Assembly: GCF_020405185.1 (NCBI RefSeq)
Contig: NZ_CP084463.1
Location: 1,984,001-2,048,000 of the forward strand
Source: Halomicrobium salinisoli
GTDB lineage: Archaea > Halobacteriota > Halobacteria > Halobacteriales > Haloarculaceae
Reading direction: 5' to 3'
Length of the DNA stretch: 64,000 nucleotides
The notes under the pieces are model-generated. The model saw nothing but the letters and a program-made list of their open reading frames with translations, had not been told where the DNA came from and ran no database searches. How positions within the stretch are numbered: the first letter of the stretch is position 1; the number at the start of each line of letters is the position of its first letter. Positions 38,315 through 48,014 of the stretch are shown one piece after another. The translations under genes were made by a program, and so were the position numbers.

Positions 38315-38502
38315 CGACGGCCCCCCGACGCGGCGACCGCGACGGTAGCCGAGACGTCGCGCCCGACCGCGATTCTGCGGCTTCGTAATCGTCCGTCCAT
38401 AGCCCCGAGTGCGCGTGCCGTCCGTCGCTTCTCGAACGTGTTCGGACGCCCTTTCACGTAGGAATCGACCCTTTCATTACGGCCCAAGCCTCAGACACAC
38501 CC

Positions 38503-40299
38503 ATGGCAGCAGAACAGCTGGCCCTGACCGCGTTGATGGCCATCCTCCTCGTCGGGATCATCGCGATTCTGACCCGACTCGAGGACTGGCGGTCGTACAC
38601 GCCGCTGGCCGGTGGTGGCGCCGGCTACGGCGAGGAGACCGCCGTCGGCCACCACGAGAAGCCCGGCGGGATCGTCCGCTGGCTGACGACCGTCGACCAC
38701 AAGGACATCGGCTTACTGTACGGCGCCTTCGGCGTCATCGCGTTCGCCGTGGGCGGGATCATGGCGTTCCTGATCCGCGTCCAGCTGATCACGCCCGGCG
38801 GCGCCATCGTCGGCAACAACTTCTACAACTCGATCATGACCAGCCACGGGATCACCATGTTGTTCCTCTTCGGGACCCCGATCCTGGCGGCCTTCTCGAA
38901 CTACTTCGTGCCGCTTCTGATCGGGGCCGACGACATGGCGTTCCCGCGGATCAACGCCATCGCCTTCTGGCTCCTGCCGCCCGCGGCGATCCTTATCTGG
39001 GCCGGCTTCTTCACGGCGCCCCTGACGGGCAACGAGATCGAACCCGCCCAGACCGCCTGGACGATGTACTCGCCGCTGTCGGTCGAACAGCAGAACCCCG
39101 GCGTCGACTTCATGCTGCTGGGGCTGCACCTCTCCGGCGTCGCGACGACCATGGGCGCGATCAACTTCATCGCGACCATCTTCACCGAGCGGGGCGCCGA
39201 CGTCAACTGGGCGAACCTCGACATCTTCTCGTGGACGATCCTCACCCAGTCGGCGCTGATCCTGTTCTCGTTCCCGCTGCTGGGCAGCGTCCTCGTGATG
39301 CTCCTGCTGGACCGCAACGTCGGCACCACGTTCTTCGCGGTGGAAGGCGGCGGAGCGCTGCTGTACCAGCACCTGTTCTGGTTCTTCGGCCACCCCGAGG
39401 TGTACATCCTCGTGCTCCCGCCGATGGGGCTGGTCAGCTACATCCTGCCCCGCTTCGCCGGCCGCGAGCTGTTCGGCTTCAAGTTCGTCGTCTACTCCAC
39501 GCTGGCGATCGGCGTCCTCTCGTTCGGCGTCTGGGCCCACCACATGTTCGCGACGGGCATGGACCCGCGCCTGCGGGCGAGCTTCATGGCCGTCTCGCTC
39601 GCGATCGCGATACCGAGCGCCGTCAAGACGTTCAACTGGATCACGACGATGTGGAACGGCCGCCTGCGGCTGACGACGCCGATGCTGTTCTGCATCGGCT
39701 TCGTCTCGAACTTCATCATCGGCGGGGTCACGGGCGTCTTCCTCGCCTCCATCCCGGTCGACCTGGTGCTGCACGACACCTACTACGTCGTCGGCCACTT
39801 CCACTACATCGTGATGGGCGCCATCGGGTTCGCCGTCTTCGCCGGCATCTACTACTGGTTCCCCATCTACACCGGGCGGATGTACCAGCGCACGCTGGGC
39901 AAGTGGCACTTCTGGCTGTCGATGATCGGGACGAACATCACGTTCTTCGCCTTCCTGGCGCTGGGCTACCTCGGCATGCCGCGCCGGTACGCCACGTACC
40001 AGTTCGAGCCGGGGCTGGCGCCGCTGGCCCAGGACGTGCTCTGGCACCAGCTCGCCTCCGCAGGGGCGGTCCTGCTGCTGATCGGCCAGATCATCTTCCT
40101 GTGGAACATCGTCACCTCCTGGCTCGAGGGCCGGCGCGTCCGCGACGGTGACCCGTGGAACCTCCAGCGCGACGACATGTTCGGTCGCGACTTCTCCTGG
40201 TTCGAGCGCCAGTTCGACGACACGCTGGCCACCGACGGCGGCGAGGACGAGGAGTCCGTGGCGACCGACGGCGGTCGGCCCGCGGACGACGAGCGGTAA
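38503..40299 (+). CDS. coxA: cytochrome c oxidase subunit I, heme-copper terminal oxidase
   Basis: A 598-aa subunit I of an aa3-like heme-copper oxidase, reducing O2 and pumping protons in the cell membrane. Twelve or more hydrophobic helices are visible. VDHKDIGLLYGAFGV is near residue 65, MTSHGITMLFLFGTP (low-spin heme His) about 110, HPEVYILVLPP (CuB His with cross-linked Tyr) about 302, and VGHFHYIVMGAIG (heme ligands) about 428. The D/E-rich tail is haloarchaeal. Only subunit I is here; subunit II is not in the immediate neighbourhood. A TATA-like box about 30 bp upstream implies a leaderless transcript. Confidence 0.96.
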   Translation: MAAEQLALTALMAILLVGIIAILTRLEDWRSYTPLAGGGAGYGEETAVGHHEKPGGIVRWLTTVDHKDIGLLYGAFGVIAFAVGGIMAFLIRVQLITPGGAIVGNNFYNSIMTSHGITMLFLFGTPILAAFSNYFVPLLIGADDMAFPRINAIAFWLLPPAAILIWAGFFTAPLTGNEIEPAQTAWTMYSPLSVEQQNPGVDFMLLGLHLSGVATTMGAINFIATIFTERGADVNWANLDIFSWTILTQSALILFSFPLLGSVLVMLLLDRNVGTTFFAVEGGGALLYQHLFWFFGHPEVYILVLPPMGLVSYILPRFAGRELFGFKFVVYSTLAIGVLSFGVWAHHMFATGMDPRLRASFMAVSLAIAIPSAVKTFNWITTMWNGRLRLTTPMLFCIGFVSNFIIGGVTGVFLASIPVDLVLHDTYYVVGHFHYIVMGAIGFAVFAGIYYWFPIYTGRMYQRTLGKWHFWLSMIGTNITFFAFLALGYLGMPRRYATYQFEPGLAPLAQDVLWHQLASAGAVLLLIGQIIFLWNIVTSWLEGRRVRDGDPWNLQRDDMFGRDFSWFERQFDDTLATDGGEDEESVATDGGRPADDER

Positions 40300-40389
40300 C
40301 GCGGTCGACTACCGGTAGCCTCTTTTCCGCGGCAGTTCGCGCTGCAGTCGTGTTCGGTCGACGGCGAGCGATGCACCCGAGACGCCGGT

Positions 40390-40482
40390 TCAGAGTCCGC
40401 CGGCGACCAGCACCATTCCGGTCACGAACATCATCAGAGCGATCCCCGCAAGCACCAGGAACAGCAGGTCCTTCTCGGCCAT
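40390..40482 (-). CDS. 30-aa single-helix microprotein next to coxA
   Basis: A very short minus-strand frame, MAEKDLLFLVLAGIALMMFV followed by TGMVLVAGGL. It has a charged N-terminus and one clean membrane helix, the form of small oxidase subunits. It lies between coxA and the small cluster protein at 40531, on the opposite strand. The antisense direction shows no sensible frame. Support comes from composition, the ATG and the cluster context; expression is unproven. Confidence 0.55.
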   Translation of the reverse strand: MAEKDLLFLVLAGIALMMFVTGMVLVAGGL

Positions 40483-40530
40483 ACCGGTGCTTCGGAACGG
40501 AGTGAAAAAGGCTAATCGACTAGGGATCGA

Positions 40531-40800
40531 ATGACCGCTGTGACAGAGCGCGCACAGCCGCGGGCCGGAAACCGGGTCGTCGTCACTATCTACCTGATCA
40601 TCGTCGCGCTCGCCGGCGTGATGGGATTCGTGCTCGGCCTCATCCGGCCGGAGAACCTCGATCCCCGTCTGTTCGGCGTCGTCGAGCTGCCGCCGACGCC
40701 GTTCGGCGTAGCGATCTACGGGCTCGTGACGGTCGCCGTCGTGCTGGGCGTCCTGCTGGCGCTGGTCTCGTACGTCTCCGAAAAGTATCCGAACGCCTGA
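40531..40800 (+). CDS. small two-helix membrane protein of the cytochrome oxidase cluster
   Basis: An 89-aa protein, MTAVTERAQPRAGNRVVVTI, with two hydrophobic helices around a short loop (GLIRPENLDPRLFGVVELPP) and a polar C-terminus SEKYPNA. This is the DUF7520-like small protein often beside haloarchaeal coxA (name from memory). Function is unknown. It faces acs tail to tail. Confidence 0.75.
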   Translation: MTAVTERAQPRAGNRVVVTIYLIIVALAGVMGFVLGLIRPENLDPRLFGVVELPPTPFGVAIYGLVTVAVVLGVLLALVSYVSEKYPNA

Positions 40801-40857
40801 CGGTCGCGTCGCGGAGAGGGCCGGCAGCGGGGCGCTACGGCGGCGGCCGACTCGGGT

Positions 40858-42855
<1,998 letters not shown>

Positions 42856-43292
42856 AGGTAATCGTCCTCATGCGAAGGTCAGTCGGTATCCGTATTAATT
42901 TATCCCCATAATTCACAATAGGTATCTGTCAAAAGATTGTATTCCGGCGTCGAAACCGATAGAGGGCGACCACACATCTATCAATTCAGAAACGTAGTCT
43001 ATGTGACCCGCGCCCCTGTCTGACCCCGGGGTCGCTGACCTCCCGAAGGCGAGGCGGACGCCGTGACGCCGGACGGCCGACGCCGCGTCGTCGCCGGAAC
43101 GCCCACGGTCCGAGCATCGATCGCGATAACTGGCCACAACTTGTTTTACGATAGAGGCGTTGATGGCGGCTAGAACGGCGTAATCGGAAGGTAGCCAGGT
43201 AGAATGATTTCTGATAGCGACACCGTCGACCGGAAGCGATCGACCGGGTGGAGACCGGTCGATCCGACGGGCGACCCGCCGTCCGTGAGCCG
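42856..43292. other. divergent intergenic region between acs and a surface-protein gene
   Basis: 437 bp without a convincing gene. It contains the acs promoter (AT-rich near 42890-42915) and presumably the promoter of the rightward gene; an AT-rich segment GTTTTACGATAG at about 43144 is the best candidate. No repeat or RNA is recognised. Confidence 0.5.
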
Positions 43293-44162
43293 ATGACGGC
43301 CCGCGTGACGGTCGGCCTGGTCGGCGCGGTCGCCGTGATGGCCTGTGCGCTGCTCGCGTCCGGTGGCGCCGCCGCCCAGATGGCCCCGGATTGCCCCGGG
43401 AGCGGCGACGGCGCGCTGTTCGCCGCTGACGGCGGTCTCACGGTCGAGTACGCTGCGGGGACGTCGGTCGGAGAGGGAGAGACGTACCGCAACGCCAGCG
43501 CGCTCCGGTTCGGGCCCGTGACCGTCGTCGCGGACGGGACGGCGTCGCTCCGCCTGGACGCCGTCGGGGAGACGGTCTGTGCGGCCGACGTGAACGCCAC
43601 CGAGACGCCGATCAGGCTCGCTACCGACGGCCGGCCCGCGGTCACAGTCGCCGGGCGAGCGTCGACGTTCGCGGTGACGACGGCCGATCCCTCCGACGTC
43701 GACCTCGCGTATGAGGCCGCCGAGCCGATCACGGTGGCGGTCGGTCGCCCGGACGGAGCCACCGATCGGCTGACGGCGGTCGACGCGGCGACGGACGAGA
43801 CCGTCGCGACGGCGACCGGCGACCCCGCCAGGCTGGTGCTGCCGGCGGGCCGCCATCGGATCGCGCTCGTGGCGTCGACCGGGACCGCCGAGCCGTCCGC
43901 GACTGCGGCTGCGCGCGGCGACTCGAACGCGACGTCGCGCACGGCGACCGGGACGCGCACCACGGACACGACGCGCACGGCGACCGCGCCCTCGGGAGAC
44001 GACGCGGCAGGGCCCCACGATCCGGGGCCCGGGACTGCGGCGACGAGGGCAACCGCATCGACGGGGGAAACGGCCACGACCGAGCGCGGCCCGGGATTCG
44101 GAGTGCCGGCGGCGCTGGCCGGGTTCGCCGCCGCAGCGCTGCTGGGGAGGTACCGACGATGA
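43293..44162 (+). CDS. PGF-CTERM surface protein of unknown function
   Basis: A 289-aa secreted protein. Residues 1-32 form a Sec signal peptide (MTARVTVGLVGAVAVMACAL, then LASGGAAA). A beta-rich domain follows (LTVEYAAGTSVGEGETYRNA, then FGPVTVVADGTASLRLDAVG). A Thr/Ala-rich stalk (TATGTRTTDTTRTATAPSGD) leads to a PGF-CTERM tail: RGPGFGVPAALAGF, a helix, then GRYRR. It is therefore a candidate ArtA substrate. The ATG at 43293 is chosen because it starts directly at the signal peptide. Its stop overlaps a small frame that couples it to the fibre-like gene at 44233. Confidence 0.82.
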   Translation: MTARVTVGLVGAVAVMACALLASGGAAAQMAPDCPGSGDGALFAADGGLTVEYAAGTSVGEGETYRNASALRFGPVTVVADGTASLRLDAVGETVCAADVNATETPIRLATDGRPAVTVAGRASTFAVTTADPSDVDLAYEAAEPITVAVGRPDGATDRLTAVDAATDETVATATGDPARLVLPAGRHRIALVASTGTAEPSATAAARGDSNATSRTATGTRTTDTTRTATAPSGDDAAGPHDPGPGTAATRATASTGETATTERGPGFGVPAALAGFAAAALLGRYRR

Positions 44163-44236
44163 GCGCCGGCGGACGGCACCGGCGGCCGGCGGCCCCCGGG
44201 ATCGGGGTAGCGGGACCACGGAGGAGACCACAATGA
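44159..44236 (+). CDS. candidate 25-codon coupling ORF
   Basis: A tiny Arg/Gly/Pro-rich frame (MSAGGRHRRPAAPGIGVAGP...). Its ATG overlaps the TGA of the preceding surface-protein gene, and its TGA overlaps the ATG of the next gene, both as ATGA. The double overlap could pass ribosomes from one gene to the next, or could be chance in a GC-rich gap. GGAGGAG inside it serves as the binding site for the fibre-like gene. Its peptide resembles non-coding-frame translation. Confidence 0.25.
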   Translation: MSAGGRHRRPAAPGIGVAGPRRRPQ

Positions 44237-47070
44237 CAGACGACGCACTGGAGACACTTCGGCGGCGGATCGACCGACTCGAACGGCGGCTGAACGACGG
44301 CGGACCGGGCGACGATTCGCCGGACGACGGCGCGGGCGGTGCGAGCGGGCGGCCGTCCGAGCGGCGCGGCGGCCGCGTGACGCGGCGGTCCCTGCTCCAG
44401 GCCATCGGCGTCGCCGGGCTCGTCGGCTACGGCGCCAGCGCGGCGAGCGCCGATCCGCAGGGCCAGCTCGGTACCGCGTCCAGCCCGCTCCGGCGGCTGT
44501 ACCTGGAGACGCTCGCCGGCGGGCTCACCGGCGGCGAGGCCCTCTCCGGGCTCGACGGGCCGGGGCTGCGGATCGAGGACGAGACGCTCCAGGCGGTCGT
44601 GAGCGGGGTCGAGAACGCCGGCGACGGCGTCCCGCTCGTCGAGGACGCCGACGGGCAGGTGGCCGTCCGCTCCGTCAGGGACGGCAGCGGCATCGACGTG
44701 CGGCGGGTCGGCGACGAGGTCGTGGTCGACAACACGCGCGGCGGCGGCGAGAGCAACGACGGCGAGAACCTGGCGTCGAGCGGGGCGCGCGTCTACGCCG
44801 GCATGAACGGCGACACCCTCCAGTTCCGCCGACTGGCGGAGGGCACCGGCGTCTCGCTCTCGGAGGGCGACGGGACGGTCACGGTCTCGGCCACCGGCGG
44901 GAGCAACGACGGCGCGACGCTCGGGACCGGCGACGCCTCCGTCTACGCCGGGATGAACGGCGACACCCTCCAGTTCCGCCACCTCGACGGCGGGACCGGC
45001 ATCGCCCTCTCGGAGGACAGCGAGGGCGTCACCGCGTCGGCGACGACCGCCGGGACGAACCTGGGATCGACCGGTGCGGGACTGTACGCCGGCAAGACCG
45101 GCGACGCGCTGGAGTTCCGCCGGCTCGTCGCCGGGTCGAACGTCTCGCTGTCGGCCGGAACGGACGCGATCACGATCGACGCGGCCGACACCGACACGCA
45201 CGCGGGCGTCTCGGACGACGGCTCCTCGGTGCTCTCGGACGTGACGGACATCGACTTCGCCGCGAACCTCGCGGTGACCGATCAGGGCGACGGCTCCGTC
45301 GCGGTCGACGCGACCGACACGGGCGAGGTCAACGACGGCTCGAACCTCGGCACCGGCGCCGGCGTCTACGCCGGCAAGTCCGGCTCGACGCTCGAGTTCC
45401 GGTCGCTCGCCGGGAGCGGGAGCGTCTCGGTGTCGTCCGCGAGCGGCGAGGTCACGATTTCCGGGTCGGGGGAGGCCAACACGGCGTCGAACGTCGGCAC
45501 CGGCGACGGCCTGTTCAGGGGCAAGTCGGGGACCGATCTCGAGTTCAAGTCGCTGGTCGCCGGCCAGAACCTCTCTGCCACCGTCGGGACGGACGAACTG
45601 ACGCTCGACGCGACGGACACGCACACGGACGTCTCCGACAGCCAGGCCGGCGTCACCGTGAGCGACGTGGACGACATCGACTTCGGGGCCAGCCTCTCGG
45701 TGGCCGACGACGGGGACGGCACCGTCACGGCGGACGTGAACCTCTCGATCGGCGACGTCGCGCAGAACGGCGCCACGGACGGGCAGGTCGTCACGTGGGA
45801 CGGGTCGGCCTGGAAGACCGACTTCCCGGGGACGACGGCCGACACAGCGTTCGACCTCCTGGCCGGGGGGACCCGGGCGCTCCGCCTCGACCCCGACAGC
45901 GGCTCGAACGAGGTCGCCGTCGTCGGCGGCCACCCGAACAACGCCGCCCACAGCTACGGGACGACGGTCGGCGGCGGCGGGCCCGACGCCGACGGGAACG
46001 CCAACGTCGTCTACGACTCCGGCGGGACGGTCGGCGGCGGGCGGGGCAACCAGGCCGGAAGCTCCGGGACCTCGTCGAGTAACGAGGCGACCGTCGGAGG
46101 CGGCTACCAGAACACCGCGAACGCCGGAAAGGCGACCGTCGCGGGCGGGAACGGGAACACCGCGAGCGGTCAGGAATCGACCGTCGCGGGCGGCTACACG
46201 AACGCGGCGTCGGGGAACTACTCGACCGTCGCGGGCGGGAGCGGAAACACCGCCTCGGGACTCAAGTCGGCCGTCGCCGGCGGCACCTCGAACACCGCAG
46301 GCGCTCAGGAGTCGGCCGTCGGGGGCGGGTACAACAACGCGGCCTCGGGACAGTACTCGGCCGTCCCCGGCGGCATCAACAACGCTGCGAGCGGTGACTA
46401 CGCCTTCGCGGGCGGTCGCCGGGCGAAGGCCAACGACGTCGGCGCGTTCGTCTGGGCCGACAGCCAGAGCAGCGACTTCGCGTCGAACACGGACTACAAC
46501 AGCTCCGGCGTGACCGGGAGCGACACCTTCCACGCCCGCGCGCAGAACGGCGTCAGGTTCGTCACCGCGGGCGGGACGACCTTCCTCGACGGCAACGGCG
46601 GCGGCTGGAACACCACCTCGACGAAGGCTGCCAAGACCAACTTCCAGTCGGTCGACCCCGAAAACGCCCTCGAGGGCGTGCAATCGCTGGACATCGCTAC
46701 GTGGGAGTACAAAGACGACGACGGAGAGGGACTGGGCGTCGAACACATGGGTCCGGTGGCCGAGGACTTCGACGAGGCGTTCGGGCTCGGCGACAGCGAC
46801 GAGTACATCAACTCCATCAACGCCGACGGCGTCGCCTTCGCGGCGATCCAGGGGCTCGCCGAGCGCCTCCGGCGGACGAGCGACCGCGTCGCGGAGCTGG
46901 AGTCGACCGCCGACTCGCTCCGGGGCGACGTCGACGACCTCGAGTCCGAGGTGGACGACCTCGCTGCGGAAAACGACGACCTGCGGGCGGAGAACGACGA
47001 GCTCCGCGACCGCTGTGACGACCTCGAGGAGCGGCTCGCGGCGGTCGAAGCGCGGCTCGACGGGGAGTGA
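44233..47070 (+). CDS. Tat-exported fibre-like protein with YadA-type head repeats and S74-type chaperone domain
   Basis: A 945-aa protein. A short N-terminal coiled segment (LETLRRRIDRLERRL) precedes a twin-arginine signal (TRRSLLQAIGVAGLVGYGAS, about residue 49). About five repeats of some 45 residues follow (VYAGMNGDTLQFRRLAEGTG, VYAGKSGSTLEFRSLAGSGS; residues 185-430). Residues 575-735 are head-type repeats of about 14 residues (VGGGYQNTANAGKATVAGGN). The C-terminus (about 795-885) carries the intramolecular-chaperone type segment (TKAAKTNFQSVDPENALEGV, then LGVEHMGPVAEDFDEAFGLG) and ends in a coiled coil (VDDLESEVDDLAAENDDLRA). This is the architecture of phage tail fibres and trimeric adhesins. 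It lies directly downstream of a PGF-CTERM surface protein. Confidence 0.85.
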   Translation: MTDDALETLRRRIDRLERRLNDGGPGDDSPDDGAGGASGRPSERRGGRVTRRSLLQAIGVAGLVGYGASAASADPQGQLGTASSPLRRLYLETLAGGLTGGEALSGLDGPGLRIEDETLQAVVSGVENAGDGVPLVEDADGQVAVRSVRDGSGIDVRRVGDEVVVDNTRGGGESNDGENLASSGARVYAGMNGDTLQFRRLAEGTGVSLSEGDGTVTVSATGGSNDGATLGTGDASVYAGMNGDTLQFRHLDGGTGIALSEDSEGVTASATTAGTNLGSTGAGLYAGKTGDALEFRRLVAGSNVSLSAGTDAITIDAADTDTHAGVSDDGSSVLSDVTDIDFAANLAVTDQGDGSVAVDATDTGEVNDGSNLGTGAGVYAGKSGSTLEFRSLAGSGSVSVSSASGEVTISGSGEANTASNVGTGDGLFRGKSGTDLEFKSLVAGQNLSATVGTDELTLDATDTHTDVSDSQAGVTVSDVDDIDFGASLSVADDGDGTVTADVNLSIGDVAQNGATDGQVVTWDGSAWKTDFPGTTADTAFDLLAGGTRALRLDPDSGSNEVAVVGGHPNNAAHSYGTTVGGGGPDADGNANVVYDSGGTVGGGRGNQAGSSGTSSSNEATVGGGYQNTANAGKATVAGGNGNTASGQESTVAGGYTNAASGNYSTVAGGSGNTASGLKSAVAGGTSNTAGAQESAVGGGYNNAASGQYSAVPGGINNAASGDYAFAGGRRAKANDVGAFVWADSQSSDFASNTDYNSSGVTGSDTFHARAQNGVRFVTAGGTTFLDGNGGGWNTTSTKAAKTNFQSVDPENALEGVQSLDIATWEYKDDDGEGLGVEHMGPVAEDFDEAFGLGDSDEYINSINADGVAFAAIQGLAERLRRTSDRVAELESTADSLRGDVDDLESEVDDLAAENDDLRAENDELRDRCDDLEERLAAVEARLDGE

Positions 47071-47080
47071 CCGGGCCCGA

Positions 47081-47956
47081 TCAGTCGGACTCGTCGCCGC
47101 CGTCGTTCTGGAGTCGCTCGGTGGTCTCGACGAGCGGGTGGTGGGCGTAGTCGACGACCTCGATGTCGTCGATCTCCGCCAGTCCCTCCTCCTTCGCGGT
47201 CTGGGCCATCCCGAGTTCGACGGGCTCGTCGAGGACGATGACGTAGGCGTCCATCTCTTCGATCCCCAGCCGGGCGGCGGCCGTCGCGCGGTGGTGGCCG
47301 TCCGCGAGGAGGAGGTCCCGCTCCCGGGCGACGGACTCGTCGGCGAACTCGTCGACGGTCGCCTGGTCGTCCGGCTGGGCACCGCCGTTGTCGATGACGA
47401 CCAGCGGCTCGGCCAGCCCGCGCTCGAGCTCGTAGATCCGCCCCTCGAGCTCGTCGGCGTAGACCGTGCCCTGGGTCGGTACCAGATCTGACAGCGCCAC
47501 CTCGCGGCGCTCCTCCGTGGCGTCGATCCCGTGGATCGTCTCGAGGGTCCGGGTCAGCTTATCGACCTTGCCCGGCGTGGCGCGCTCGATCTGCGAGCGG
47601 ATCACGTCCGCGTTCGAGATGATCCCCACGAGGTGGCCGGCGTCGTCGACCACGGGGAGCTTCTGGATGCCCGAGCGGAGGATCACGCGCCCGGCGTCCT
47701 GGACGGCCATCTCCGGGTGCGCGACCAGGAGGGCGTCGCTCATCACCCGGAAGATCGGCTCGTGATCGTCGCACACGAGGAGGTCGCTGGCGCTGACGAA
47801 CCCCTCGACGTGACGCCCCTCGGTGACCGGGAAGCCGCTGTGCTCTTCGCTCGTGGCGATGCGGCGGGCGACGTCGCCGACGGTGTCGTCCGGCGAGACG
47901 GTCGCCACGTCTCGCGTCATGTACTCCTGCACGCGGGGTTTCGACTCCTCGCTCAC
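47081..47956 (-). CDS. CBS-pair protein with ParB/SerK-like domain
   Basis: A 291-aa protein. Two CBS motifs occupy residues 8-130 (VQEYMTRDVATVSPDDTVGD; LRSGIQKLPVVDDAGHLVGI), a module that usually binds adenine nucleotides. The C-terminal half is a ParB/Srx-like domain with LLADGHHRATAAARLGIEEM at about residue 218. Archaeal serine kinase SerK belongs to the same fold, so a nucleotide-regulated kinase role is an alternative to DNA binding. It is convergent with the fibre-like gene and lies in the same direction as the DHH gene upstream. Confidence 0.8.
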   Translation of the reverse strand: MSEESKPRVQEYMTRDVATVSPDDTVGDVARRIATSEEHSGFPVTEGRHVEGFVSASDLLVCDDHEPIFRVMSDALLVAHPEMAVQDAGRVILRSGIQKLPVVDDAGHLVGIISNADVIRSQIERATPGKVDKLTRTLETIHGIDATEERREVALSDLVPTQGTVYADELEGRIYELERGLAEPLVVIDNGGAQPDDQATVDEFADESVARERDLLLADGHHRATAAARLGIEEMDAYVIVLDEPVELGMAQTAKEEGLAEIDDIEVVDYAHHPLVETTERLQNDGGDESD

Positions 47957-48014
47957 GGCTCAGTGGTGACGGCGACGGGGGAAAAACCTCGCGGCGGGCG
48001 GCCCGGCGAGCGCG

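Noticed and set aside
44233..47070. Prophage tail module
   Set aside because: Only one fibre-like gene is present, with a Tat signal and housekeeping neighbours; no capsid, terminase or integrase gene is seen.
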